Below, piece by piece: positions 9,114-16,937 of a stretch of DNA of 64,000 bases. The stretch is taken from assembly GCF_023022965.1 (NCBI RefSeq), contig NZ_CP095462.1, forward strand, positions 1,302,001 to 1,366,000, written 5' to 3'. Source of the stretch: Ectobacillus sp. JY-23. Its GTDB lineage: Bacteria; Bacillota; Bacilli; Bacillales; Bacillaceae_G. A program made the translations under genes and the position numbers. How positions within the stretch are numbered: position 1 is the first letter of the stretch; each line of letters starts with the position of its first letter. The notes beneath the pieces are model-generated. The model was given only the letters and a program-made list of their open reading frames with translations. It made no database searches and had not been told where the DNA came from.

Positions 9114-9884
9114 ATGAACGGGACTTTTAAAACAAAGGATGCCTCCAATAAGATTGGCATTCCTGGTAACATGATACGGAAATACAGTCAAATCTTGGAG
9201 CAATATGGCTTCGAGTTTCATACGGTTTCCAACACACGCTTATATACAAATGAAGATTTGCACTTGATTAAGTCCTTACATGAGAAGGTTGAAGGTCTCA
9301 ACGAAGATATACATAGTGCTGTCGTTTCATTACTACAAGACAAACATCAAGATACATTGATATCTGTTCCTGTAAAGCCCATTACTTCTGTAGAAGATGT
9401 AAGTATTACCATTCAACGGCAAAATAAAAAATTTGACGAGTTCATGGGTAAGCTTGATACATTAGCGCAACTCAATGAAGCCATCATTCATCAAAACTCC
9501 ACGCTAATCTCGCAAAATCGTCAAAAGGATGATAAGTTAGATGAATTGATGCAACAGGTGTATGTAAAGGAATCTAAACAAGAAGAAATGATTCACGATT
9601 TGGTACACCATGTACACAAGAATGAAGATAAACAAGAAGAAAAATTGAACAACTTGCTCAATCACTTATATAAAAAAGAAGCCAAACAAGAGGAAAAGAT
9701 GGGTAAGCTATTCAATCACATGCAAAAAAAGGAAACCACACGAGATGAACAACTTATGCAACTCATTCGAGAAATGCAGGAAACAAAACGAATGATTGCC
9801 GCATCAAAGGAACAAACAGTATTTAAATCCATTCGTAATATTTTCACACGCTTTAAATCTGATAAAGCACCTTCTCGCCCATAA
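9114..9884 (+). CDS. MerR-like HTH protein with a tandem-repeat coiled coil (DUF3967-like)
   Basis: 256 residues. Residues 1-60 form a winged-helix MerR-like DNA-binding domain (FKTKDASNKIGIPGNMIRKY, then LEQYGFEF and RLYTNEDL). A helical linker follows, then from about residue 152 to 223 four consecutive 18-residue repeats carrying the core KQEEK..., ending in a short basic tail. The layout is like RacA and other Bacillus proteins that tie DNA to another partner through a coiled coil. GGGGGAATTGGCTT is the ribosome site. It has no operon partner. It may be a chromosome-segregation or plasmid-like regulator, but function is unproven. Confidence 0.75.
   Translation: MNGTFKTKDASNKIGIPGNMIRKYSQILEQYGFEFHTVSNTRLYTNEDLHLIKSLHEKVEGLNEDIHSAVVSLLQDKHQDTLISVPVKPITSVEDVSITIQRQNKKFDEFMGKLDTLAQLNEAIIHQNSTLISQNRQKDDKLDELMQQVYVKESKQEEMIHDLVHHVHKNEDKQEEKLNNLLNHLYKKEAKQEEKMGKLFNHMQKKETTRDEQLMQLIREMQETKRMIAASKEQTVFKSIRNIFTRFKSDKAPSRP
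9567..9782 (+). repeat. Four tandem 54-bp units coding 18-residue coiled-coil repeats
   Basis: The units start at residues 152, 170, 188 and 206 of the HTH protein, each beginning near K-E-x-K/T-x-E-E and ending in x-H-h-x-K. The DNA copies are diverged, while the protein heptad pattern is kept. Confidence 0.75.
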
Positions 9885-10018
9885 GACGTAATAAAAAGTG
9901 AACATTATGAAACAAAAGTTGTTACAGCTTTTTGACACTCTTGTCCTGCCTATAGTTGCTACTCATGCATTCACATACAATTTATACTAGTAGTACTATC
10001 AAAGGGGGACATTGGTTT

Positions 10019-10165
10019 ATGAAGGGAACAGCCGTTTTTTTACAAGATAATTGTATTACAATTCTAGAGGATGTAGAGAAGTACACTTTTGAAACCTACA
10101 CCATACCATCTGATGCTACAATGGTATGGTGTGAAAATGAAATTGATTGGGATTACGGTTATTAA
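10019..10165 (+). CDS. Small acidic protein, 48 residues, unknown
   Basis: Starts at an ATG 9 bases after AAAGGGGGAC; the longer frame from 9956 has no ribosome site. The protein begins MKGTAVFLQDNCITILEDVE and ends in the acidic NEIDWDYGY. It has no signal or membrane segment. CATACAAT at 9974-9981 matches a SigE -10, but the -35 is poor. It is followed directly by a terminator, so it is a monocistronic gene. I do not recognise the family. Confidence 0.65.
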   Translation: MKGTAVFLQDNCITILEDVEKYTFETYTIPSDATMVWCENEIDWDYGY

Positions 10166-10191
10166 AAACACTCCGACTCGGGGTGTTTTTG
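10164..10191 (+). terminator. Terminator after the 48-residue gene
   Basis: Arms AAAAACACTCC and GGGGTGTTTTT with a short loop and a T-run. Confidence 0.75.
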
Positions 10192-10280
10192 TATTCTATA
10201 CTTATCTAGTCAAGCGCAAGGTACAGTACCTACCCTTATATTTTTCCCTACACACTCTTCTCACTGCCTATATAGAGCTT

Positions 10281-11258
10281 TTATTTTTCATACGTAACAT
10301 AGTATGTTTTTTGTAGATCACGAATTTGTTGCAATTTCTCACGTGCTGCTTGAGAAATTAACGTAATCGGTTTTCCATCTACCAATACTTCTTTATCGTA
10401 AATTTTTTTTACTTCCACCTGTAGTGCTCCCTTTTCGATTTCCTCTGAAACAGAAATACGATAAGGTTCCCATAATATAATATTCATCAATTCTTTAACA
10501 AGCGGAGATTCACTTGTTTGCAGATGATATATCAGCTCATAATTAGTCAACGGTTCAATAAATGAAGTATTTATACCATGAAACTCACTGTAAGCCTCAA
10601 TTGCTTTTGCCAATAATCCATCTATAGCTAATGCGTACGGACTCAAAAACGAAGTATGATCAATAACCATTGCGTCCATAATGTGCAATCCTGTCTCTAT
10701 ATCTGTTTCAATTATATTGCCATTAAAATGAATTTTATTTACAAGCTCATATGGATTATGCACCGCACCACCTTCAAAATATGCGTCTCTTAAAAAACTA
10801 TCAAAATGATCTGCCCCCAAATATGACGTTGTATTAGTCAAAGGTGTAGCTTGATTTAAAAGCGTGGTGATATTTGTTGGTTTGAATCCATACTTCCTTA
10901 AAATCCCTGCAATTTCTCCTTCTTCTATTAATTTTTCTGTATTTTGATGATGATTAAACCCCAAGGTTTTCTCGACTGCATGTGAAAACGGTAAGTGTCC
11001 AATATCATGAAGAAGTGCTGCTAATCGCAACTCTTGTTCTTGTGGAAAAAAGCGAGAAATAATAGACCATACGCCGACTGTATGATCTAGCCTCGAATGC
11101 ATTATAGATGAAAAAAGAGAAGCTGTTCCATAATGTGTTAAAAATTTAAGTCTTCTCAGTGTTTTGCTTTGAAATAGCTCGAGTTCATGCGGAAGTGCAG
11201 TCACTTCATAACGATACAAAGGCTCATATATGAATGCTTGTTTAAACGTTTGCCGCAT
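10281..11258 (-). CDS. HD-domain phosphohydrolase
   Basis: 325 residues from the ATG preceded by GGTGGTGAAAG; the longer frame adds 13 residues without a ribosome site. The HD metal-binding motif set is present: H-SRLDHTVGV, LLHDIGHLPFSH (the His-Asp pair), and a later Asp in LGADHFDSFLRDAYF. This arrangement is that of dNTP triphosphohydrolase-like and YfbR/YwfO-like HD proteins, but the substrate is unknown and the protein is shorter than typical dGTPases. It is a single gene between two non-coding gaps, with no partner giving a hint. Confidence 0.8.
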   Translation of the reverse strand: MRQTFKQAFIYEPLYRYEVTALPHELELFQSKTLRRLKFLTHYGTASLFSSIMHSRLDHTVGVWSIISRFFPQEQELRLAALLHDIGHLPFSHAVEKTLGFNHHQNTEKLIEEGEIAGILRKYGFKPTNITTLLNQATPLTNTTSYLGADHFDSFLRDAYFEGGAVHNPYELVNKIHFNGNIIETDIETGLHIMDAMVIDHTSFLSPYALAIDGLLAKAIEAYSEFHGINTSFIEPLTNYELIYHLQTSESPLVKELMNIILWEPYRISVSEEIEKGALQVEVKKIYDKEVLVDGKPITLISQAAREKLQQIRDLQKTYYVTYEK

Positions 11259-11365
11259 TCTTTCACCACCCGTTTTCGTAAGATTATCAACATACATATG
11301 ATAGGTTTGGTATTATATTCACTTTTTTGAAAAACGTTTGGGAAAAGATACTATATCTATTGTAT

Positions 11366-12343
11366 TTATTTATCAAACCAACCTTTTTTCTTAAACCACA
11401 TGTACATCCACCATGCTAAATTGGCCATCACAACAAGTACAATAAAGTAAGAAGGCTTCCACTCAAGCTCAGGCATAAATTTAAAGTTCATTCCATAGAC
11501 ACCTACTATAAATGTTAAGGGCATAAAAATTGTTGAAATAATTGTTAGTTTTTTCATAATATCATTTGCGAAATCTGATGTTATGGATACATAGCTGTCT
11601 CTTATATCTGCTACAAGCTCTCGATTTGCTTCTAACATTTCCACCAGTTTCTCGACATGTTCATAAATATCTTGAAAATGCTTTTCTCGATCGTTCTCCT
11701 CTTTTTCAAATCGCTCAAAACGCCGAGAATGAATTAATCGATATAATACGTCTCTTGTTGGTACTAAAGAGCGACGCAGCCTCGCCAACTTGGAGCGAAT
11801 TTGAAATAACTCCTTTAAGGAATGTTTTGTGGTACTAACGCTAATGTAATCATCCATTTCATTTAGAGTATCTTCGATATCATAGATTGGTTGAAAATAC
11901 GAACCTACCATTTGATCTAATATGTAATGCAGCAGGTACAATGGTCCTTTCCCTATCTCTTCCTCCTCTTCTACCACACCATTGACGACTTCAAGCCATA
12001 CTTGGTCTATAACCTCATTAGAATGCTTATGCACTGTAACTAAATAATTCTTTCCTATAAATACATTCACTTCTACAGCTTCATCATTAACTTCATTTAT
12101 GACATTAAACACAAGGAAATGATAATCTTTAAAAAATAAGACTTGTGGTCTTTGACCTTCCATTTGACAGGACTTGATAGCTTTATTATGAAATTGAAAT
12201 TTTTGCCCCAATATCGTATCATATTCTTCTTTAGTAGGTGCACAAACATCAATCCAATACCATGTACCGTTACAACCAGTTACATCCTCGATTGTTTTTT
12301 GGAAAGAAAAACCACCCTCCAATATCTCCAAAACCTGAATCAT
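11366..12343 (-). CDS. corA: CorA-family divalent cation (Mg2+/Co2+) channel
   Basis: 325 residues. A large cytoplasmic N-terminal domain with long helices is followed by two C-terminal membrane helices; the signature YGMN at residues 283-286 ends the first one, then FMPELEW (the periplasmic loop) and a lysine-rich tail. The family forms pentamers that import Mg2+. GGAGG lies 7 bases before the ATG. It is monocistronic and divergent from patA. Bacillus genomes often hold several CorA-like genes, so the symbol is generic. Confidence 0.9.
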   Translation of the reverse strand: MIQVLEILEGGFSFQKTIEDVTGCNGTWYWIDVCAPTKEEYDTILGQKFQFHNKAIKSCQMEGQRPQVLFFKDYHFLVFNVINEVNDEAVEVNVFIGKNYLVTVHKHSNEVIDQVWLEVVNGVVEEEEEIGKGPLYLLHYILDQMVGSYFQPIYDIEDTLNEMDDYISVSTTKHSLKELFQIRSKLARLRRSLVPTRDVLYRLIHSRRFERFEKEENDREKHFQDIYEHVEKLVEMLEANRELVADIRDSYVSITSDFANDIMKKLTIISTIFMPLTFIVGVYGMNFKFMPELEWKPSYFIVLVVMANLAWWMYMWFKKKGWFDK

Positions 12344-12465
12344 ATGCTACCTCCAGTCCCGCTATTCATAATAATTTAGTATAACACACACAATATTTCA
12401 GACATAACCGAACTAAAAAATGTGTTACAATAAAAAGACCTTAATGACGGAGGCTATTGCTTAAC

Positions 12466-13632
12466 ATGGAACATTTATTAAATACACGTGTACAAAACAT
12501 CGAGATTTCTGGTATTCGGCGCTTTTTTAATATGATTCAAGAATATGATAACCTTATCTCCTTAACAATTGGACAACCTGACTTTCCGACACCATCATTT
12601 GTCAAAGAAGCAGGCAAACGTGCCATATCCGATAATGTGACCAGTTATACACATAATGCCGGCATGCTTGAGTTGCGCATAGCAGCATCTAACTTTCTAA
12701 AGGAAAGGTATTCTCTCACCTATGAACCAACGGATGAGGTGATTGTAACCGTCGGCGCAAGCGAAGCCATTGATGCGGCATTTCGTACCATTTTAGAAGA
12801 GGGCTGTGAGGTTATTTTACCCGTACCTATTTATCCTGGCTATGAACCCATTATTCGTTTATGCGGCGCAGTTCCTGTTTTTGTAGATGTAAGAGATACG
12901 GGTTTTCGTTTAACCGCTGAAACACTAGCAGCTGCTATTACTGATAAAACACGTTGTGTGGTGCTCCCTTATCCTTCTAATCCAACTGGGATTACGTTAA
13001 CACTTGAGGAATTACAAGACATTGCATCCGTTCTACAAGATAAAGATATATTCGTCCTTTCAGATGAAATTTACAGCGAACTGGTATACGAGGGATCACA
13101 TCACTCTATCGCTCAAATTCCGTCAATGCGTAATAAAACGATTGTAATTAACGGTCTGTCAAAGTCTCATTCTATGACAGGCTGGCGCATTGGCTTCTTG
13201 TTTGCTCCTGCTTATATTGCCAAACATATGTTAAAGGTTCATCAATACAACGTAACATGCGCTACTTCTATTTCACAGTATGCAGCAATTGAAGCCTTGA
13301 CGGTAGCAAAAGATGCGCCTCGTATGATGCGCCATCAATATAAGAAACGACGCGATTATGTATACCACCGTTTAACAGCAATGGGACTTGATGTTAAACG
13401 TCCTGGCGGCGCCTTTTATTTGTTTCCTTATATTGGTCAATTCGGTGAAACCTCCTTTTCCTTTGCAATGCGTCTTGTGAAAGAAGCTGGTTTGGCAGTT
13501 GTACCGGGCAGTGCTTTTTCAGAATACGGTGAAGGTTACATTCGTCTTTCCTACGCTTACAGTATGGAAATGTTAAAAGAAGGTTGCGATCGATTAGAAA
13601 TGTTCTTAGAACAAGAAAAGAGAAGGAAATAA
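12466..13632 (+). CDS. patA: Aminotransferase PatA, N-acetyl-LL-diaminopimelate type
   Basis: 388 residues from the ATG (GGAGG 12 bases upstream); a TTG nine bases earlier is too close to the ribosome site. It is a fold-type I PLP enzyme: the lysine that binds PLP lies in NGLSKSHSMTGWRIGF, with PYPSNPTG and the C-terminal RLSYA for substrate carboxylate binding. It resembles B. subtilis PatA, which converts N-acetyl-L-2-amino-6-oxopimelate to N-acetyl-LL-diaminopimelate in lysine and cell-wall synthesis. No dap genes are beside it. A general class-I aminotransferase is the alternative. Confidence 0.85.
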   Translation: MEHLLNTRVQNIEISGIRRFFNMIQEYDNLISLTIGQPDFPTPSFVKEAGKRAISDNVTSYTHNAGMLELRIAASNFLKERYSLTYEPTDEVIVTVGASEAIDAAFRTILEEGCEVILPVPIYPGYEPIIRLCGAVPVFVDVRDTGFRLTAETLAAAITDKTRCVVLPYPSNPTGITLTLEELQDIASVLQDKDIFVLSDEIYSELVYEGSHHSIAQIPSMRNKTIVINGLSKSHSMTGWRIGFLFAPAYIAKHMLKVHQYNVTCATSISQYAAIEALTVAKDAPRMMRHQYKKRRDYVYHRLTAMGLDVKRPGGAFYLFPYIGQFGETSFSFAMRLVKEAGLAVVPGSAFSEYGEGYIRLSYAYSMEMLKEGCDRLEMFLEQEKRRK

Positions 13633-13645
13633 TTCCTTCTCTTTT
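13617..13645 (+). terminator. Terminator of patA
   Basis: Arms AAAGAGAAGGAA and TTCCTTCTCTTT with a 4-base loop. It overlaps the patA stop. Confidence 0.85.
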
Positions 13646-13652
13646 GCATTGA

Positions 13653-13877
13653 TTAGTCTTGTTTCCACGCATCTAAGAGTACACGCCATCCAAAGAACGC
13701 AACTGCAAACCAACCAATAAAAGTCACCATATATTTCAGAAAATCGATAAACCCATCTAGTGCAGTGATATTAAAAAAGTGGAAAAAAGAAGTAAGAGAG
13801 CTATCGATTGTTCCTGCAGCCATTGTCCATAACCATCCTACAAACGCTGCAAGGAAGAATTTTGTCATATTCTCCAT
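13653..13877 (-). CDS. Small membrane protein, 74 residues
   Basis: Two hydrophobic segments (about residues 5-22 and 48-68) joined by a polar loop, with a short positively charged C-terminus (WKQD). The ribosome site GGAGGTGA lies 6 bases before the ATG. No family recognised; the size and two-helix hairpin recall small stress or holin-like membrane proteins, but nothing supports a function. Confidence 0.7.
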   Translation of the reverse strand: MENMTKFFLAAFVGWLWTMAAGTIDSSLTSFFHFFNITALDGFIDFLKYMVTFIGWFAVAFFGWRVLLDAWKQD

Positions 13878-13974
13878 TTATGTCACCTCCATCACATCTT
13901 GTTATAACACTAACCATGATATGAAAGCGCTAACAATTATGTGACCACAGTAACCTTTGAACGATTTGTCCCAC

Positions 13975-14047
13975 AAAAAAAGGGCACGCTCATCGATGCG
14001 CGCCTCTCAATGGAGGGTACTTATATAGGAGATGCCAGTCCTATATA
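13975..14047 (-). ncRNA. Candidate small RNA with an exposed CCCUCC motif
   Basis: On the minus strand TATAAT (14054-14059) is followed about 6 bases later by a perfect 10-bp hairpin (arms 14039-14048 and 14021-14030). Next comes a single-stranded stretch with ACCCTCCATT, then a GC-rich hairpin (arms GGCGCGC, 13998-14004, and GCGTGCC, 13983-13989) ending in T7. This is the layout of a trans-acting small RNA with an anti-Shine-Dalgarno motif. The -35 is weak. It may instead be the 3' UTR of the RDD gene (stop at 14126). Confidence 0.45.
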
Positions 14048-14125
14048 AAAACTATTATACTTGTTATCCATATCGAATTTTGTAAAATTTTGCACAAAAT
14101 TTAAATTATTTTTACAAATCAATTA

Positions 14126-14581
14126 TTACAAAACGGATACAATTTTTGTTTTTGCTACAATATCATGATAACCTTTGTTATCTTTTCGAAACAGCATAAT
14201 GTATATATTCACAATAGCGGGCATTCCAAGCAAAATAATGTTAGGCAGAACAATGGTGATAAAACGCAAAAGTAATGTGTTTAATCCTACTTGATCTCCA
14301 TCTTCCATTACAATACGTGTACGTGTAATTTTTTTCCCAACCGTAAGACCCTTCCATACCAATGGCAAAAATACAAAATATAATAGCATCAACACTAAAG
14401 CGAATATTAGATCGTACTTGTAATTTCCAAAACTAACATAAAAACGATTAGTTACTGCACTATAATTTCCTGTTGCAATAGCTACAATTACTCCATACAC
14501 AAAAGAAATTAAAAACATATCTATTGCAGCTGCTCCGATGCGAGTCATTGTTAATGTTGATTTGTGTATTTTAAGCTTCAT
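14126..14581 (-). CDS. RDD family membrane protein
   Basis: 151 residues with three to four hydrophobic segments. The RDD signature is visible as R-x-G-A-A-A-I-D-M at residues 14-22, followed later by WKGLTVGKKITRTRIV, the usual second RDD motif. RDD proteins are small membrane proteins, some linked to Na+/H+ exchange, but most have no known role. It probably ends at the terminator hairpin at 13983-14004. A partner is not evident. Confidence 0.85.
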   Translation of the reverse strand: MKLKIHKSTLTMTRIGAAAIDMFLISFVYGVIVAIATGNYSAVTNRFYVSFGNYKYDLIFALVLMLLYFVFLPLVWKGLTVGKKITRTRIVMEDGDQVGLNTLLLRFITIVLPNIILLGMPAIVNIYIMLFRKDNKGYHDIVAKTKIVSVL

Positions 14582-14648
14582 TTCTATTCACCTTTCCCAT
14601 CATTTACAAATCCCATGGTAACATGTCACTCTATAGTTGTAAACTAAA

Positions 14649-14897
14649 TCAATACGTTCTTCTTTCCTCTATCCATACAGATACACAAAAAGTGAGCAAC
14701 GCAGTAATTCCAAATAAAACCGCCCAGCCGCATAACATTTTTCCTATTATACCGCTTATATAAAAGTGCAACCATAAAAAATATATACTTCCTAACGCAT
14801 ATACAAAGGAAGGTATGTACGGAATGATTGTGTTGTGAAACAAACTTGTTAACAAAAAAGAAAGACAGCAAGCTGTAATACAAATAACAATAAACAT
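14649..14897 (-). CDS. Small membrane protein, 82 residues
   Basis: Three predicted membrane segments (about residues 2-18, 28-48 and 55-75). AGGAGG lies 7 bases before the ATG. A longer frame (14644-15009) overlaps in another phase but has no ribosome site. The family is not recognised. It is separated from the RDD gene by only 67 bases on the same strand, so they may be co-transcribed. Confidence 0.6.
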   Translation of the reverse strand: MFIVICITACCLSFLLTSLFHNTIIPYIPSFVYALGSIYFLWLHFYISGIIGKMLCGWAVLFGITALLTFCVSVWIEERRTY

Positions 14898-15104
14898 ACA
14901 ATGCCTCCTTTTGTTTATTATCTGCTATTTCATGACTATACACTAACGCCAAAATATGTATATGTTGATGCTTCTCTTTTATACAAAAAAATGCCAGTAC
15001 AAAAACCAACGTTTGTACTAGTTCATTTGTCCAGGTCCATTTGTCCCTATTCGCATATTGTATGGTGTAACCATATTGAAACGACAGATAAAGGAGAGGT
15101 TAGT

Positions 15105-15428
15105 TTGGCTAGACGAAGCAGAAATAATTTGGCAAATATTTTAGGGCAAAATTTTGTGGCAGGTGTTACGGATGAGGTAGAAGATGTATTAGGCACAGGT
15201 ACAAGATCTGCTGAAAATCAAAAAACAGCACACGTGCACGCTCATGTACAAGAGAGTGGTAACTCCAATGTTAACTTAAATTTAGGGTCTACTCTTCAAA
15301 ATCGTGGGGACTTGGAAGGCGGCCAGACAGCTGTTTCTCCAACAACAAATAGCGTATCAAACGAAGAATTGCTATCAAATCTGTTACCATTGCTAAACAG
15401 ACTAGTGAGAGAAAACGAATCATTATAA
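15105..15428 (+). CDS. Unknown small protein 1 with an SGNSNVN motif
   Basis: 107 residues from a TTG start with AAAGGAGAGG close upstream; the open frame reaches back to 14901 without another ribosome site. The basic N-terminus (MARRSRNNL) is followed by a His-rich AHVHAHVQ, the motif ESGNSNVNLNLG, a Gln/Thr/Ser-rich linker and a C-terminal amphipathic helix (EELLSNLLPLLNRLV). The following gene carries the same SGNSNVN motif and a similar helix, so the two are distant paralogues. The Asn/Ser/Gly content recalls spore-surface or self-assembling proteins. No family recognised. Confidence 0.65.
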   Translation: MARRSRNNLANILGQNFVAGVTDEVEDVLGTGTRSAENQKTAHVHAHVQESGNSNVNLNLGSTLQNRGDLEGGQTAVSPTTNSVSNEELLSNLLPLLNRLVRENESL

Positions 15429-15440
15429 TTGGATTATAAA

Positions 15441-15467
15441 AAGCAGACTACTCGTTGTGGTCTGCTT
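15441..15467 (+). terminator. Hairpin between the two SGNSNVN genes
   Basis: Arms AAGCAGAC (15441-15448) and GTCTGCTT (15460-15467), loop 11 bases, followed by CTTAC rather than a T-run. It is possibly a weak terminator or an mRNA-stabilising hairpin. Confidence 0.45.
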
Positions 15468-15489
15468 CTTACTAAAGGAGGATGATGAC

Positions 15490-15750
15490 ATGCGCAGTCG
15501 CGCCAGTGTATCTAACAGCGGAAACTCTAACGTAAATATGAATGTCACCGTAGACACAAGTCCGATTGCCTATTCTATGGCTTGCTATTTACATGCCAGT
15601 AAAATGGTTACGGATGAACAATTTTTGCATATGCTTAACAATTTAAATGCATTACTTGGCAAAGAGAATATGCCCCTTCCGCCTCTCTTATCTAATAGTA
15701 CACAAAAAACACCTATGAACGATATAAAAACTTTGAAAAAATTTATTTAA
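15490..15750 (+). CDS. Unknown small protein 2 with an SGNSNVN motif
   Basis: 86 residues. AAAGGAGGATGATGAC precedes the ATG. The N-terminus MRSRASVSNSGNSNVNMNV shares SGNSNVN with the preceding gene, then a helical region (SMACYLHASKMV, DEQFLHMLNNLNALLGKE) and a Pro/Ser/Lys tail. The pair lies 61 bases apart on the same strand, so it is probably one operon split by a hairpin. The function is unknown; a structural or spore-surface role is only a guess. Confidence 0.65.
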   Translation: MRSRASVSNSGNSNVNMNVTVDTSPIAYSMACYLHASKMVTDEQFLHMLNNLNALLGKENMPLPPLLSNSTQKTPMNDIKTLKKFI

Positions 15751-15884
15751 AATAATGAAATGTCGGCTTCCCCCGTCATTTTCATATTTTTCAAATCACT
15801 TCTATTTATACAAAAGTAGGACAAATATACAGGCATATCCACCCTTTCTACATATATTGTTACATCACATATTTGAGGTGTTAT

Positions 15885-16487
15885 ATGACTTATATCAATA
15901 TAAGTATTTTCACAACTCAGCACGCCTATACAAGAAGTAATCGACTTGCAAGAGATGTGATGCTAACCAATTCCATTTGGCATCCAATTACATTCCAACT
16001 GGATGAGATGAAGCACCTTCCCTTTACTTTTCATGATCGTGAAATTAGCTATACATTGCCATTTGCTCAGCAACCCAAAGTTCACAATATGCTCCAAAGT
16101 TGTCTGGAGCTCGCACCAAATTCCGAGATTTACATTTGCTACGTGGGTGGAAACTACTTTATGGAGCCACACGTCATTGGCTGCGCCTATTCACAGCGTT
16201 ACCATGATACGTGGAAAGGATTCGTTATTTTAACAAATGCAGCTGCATCATACGCAAATATGTATACATTCCCCCATGAAATTGGGCATATTTTATTAAC
16301 ACGTAAAGAAAAGGCACGTCTAACAAATGCCGACCCTGATTGCCCACTCGGATCTCCTCACCATCCAGATCCTTTTAATTTAATGCATGCGGTTGTTCCT
16401 GGTCCTCTTCATACACGTTCTAGGTTGCCACTACTCACCTCCAACCAACTTCAACTCGCTCTTAATAGCCCTCTGTTGCGTAAGTGA
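15885..16487 (+). CDS. Predicted zinc metalloprotease (HEIGH motif)
   Basis: 200 residues from the ATG with GAGGTG upstream; the TTG four codons earlier overlaps the ribosome site. A HExxH zinc motif (PHEIGHILL, residues 130-138) is followed about 30 residues later by FNLMH, which resembles a metzincin Met-turn. The glycine and third histidine of classical metzincins (HExxHxxGxxH) are missing, though nearby His-His-Pro could supply a ligand. There is no signal peptide, so it is probably cytoplasmic or forespore-made. No known family recognised. It follows the SGNSNVN pair by 134 bases. Confidence 0.65.
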   Translation: MTYINISIFTTQHAYTRSNRLARDVMLTNSIWHPITFQLDEMKHLPFTFHDREISYTLPFAQQPKVHNMLQSCLELAPNSEIYICYVGGNYFMEPHVIGCAYSQRYHDTWKGFVILTNAAASYANMYTFPHEIGHILLTRKEKARLTNADPDCPLGSPHHPDPFNLMHAVVPGPLHTRSRLPLLTSNQLQLALNSPLLRK

Positions 16488-16493
16488 TACTAT

Positions 16494-16529
16494 AAGACAA
16501 AAAGGACTGATAGTGGTCCTTTTTGTCTT
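16494..16529 (+). terminator. Terminator of the metalloprotease gene
   Basis: Perfect 14-bp arms AAGACAAAAAGGAC and GTCCTTTTTGTCTT. The last 8 bases (TTTGTCTT) are also the left target duplication of the inserted element. Confidence 0.85.
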
Positions 16530-16711
16530 GGCTGTGTTGAATTCAGATGTTGCTGATTGACACATGTTGATTGGAGTGAAGGGAGTGAGACTTCTGCAGG
16601 AAAAGCGAGTCAAAGGAAGACCCTGCAAGCGCATATCGCTGAGGAGGATCCCTGACTGGCGCGAAAAGCCAACCCCTGTAACGGAAATCAACAACGAACT
16701 TTAACAGAACC
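16530..16711 (+). mobile_element. MITE-like element, copy A, 182 bp, with 8-bp target duplication
   Basis: Ends GGCTGTGTTGAATTC and (inverted) GGTTCTGTTAAAG. It is flanked by perfect direct repeats TTTGTCTT (16522-16529 and 16712-16719). It encodes no protein, and the interior is GC-richer than its surroundings. The same sequence family occurs at 39282-39452 and, shortened, at 32787, 47874 and 54015. Confidence 0.85.
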
Positions 16712-16724
16712 TTTGTCTTATAGT

Positions 16725-16874
16725 TCAACTTTTGTTCATGCTTTGCATATGCTGAGGAAGCTTCTCAATTGCCAGCACAACTGCATCAAGCTTTGTTTCA
16801 ACGCGATGAAGCAGGTATAAAGTAACTACAATTGGAAAGCCAACATTGCCGACTAAATGAACCCATTCCTCCAT
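16725..16874 (-). CDS. YvrJ family small membrane peptide
   Basis: 49 residues. GGAGGGAAAAGTC precedes the ATG. The sequence EEWVHLVGNVGFPIVVTLYL is the hallmark of the YvrJ family: one membrane helix containing NVGFPIVVT, followed by a charged amphipathic helix (LLHRVETKLDAVVLAIEKL). Its role is unknown; similar peptides are often spore- or phage-associated. Its stop lies 14 bases from the inserted element copy A. Confidence 0.85.
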   Translation of the reverse strand: MEEWVHLVGNVGFPIVVTLYLLHRVETKLDAVVLAIEKLPQHMQSMNKS

Positions 16875-16937
16875 GACTTTTCCCTCCTTTCTCTATATAA
16901 ATAACTCTTTACTAGAGAAAAAGGGAAAAGCAATTGA

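Noticed and set aside
14644-15009. 121-residue open frame overlapping the 82-residue membrane gene
   Set aside because: No ribosome site at its start; the shorter frame has AGGAGG and a better membrane pattern.
16431-16728. Open frames across the mobile element copy A (minus strand)
   Set aside because: They exist only inside the repeat and its flank, have no ribosome site and are not shared as proteins by the other copies.
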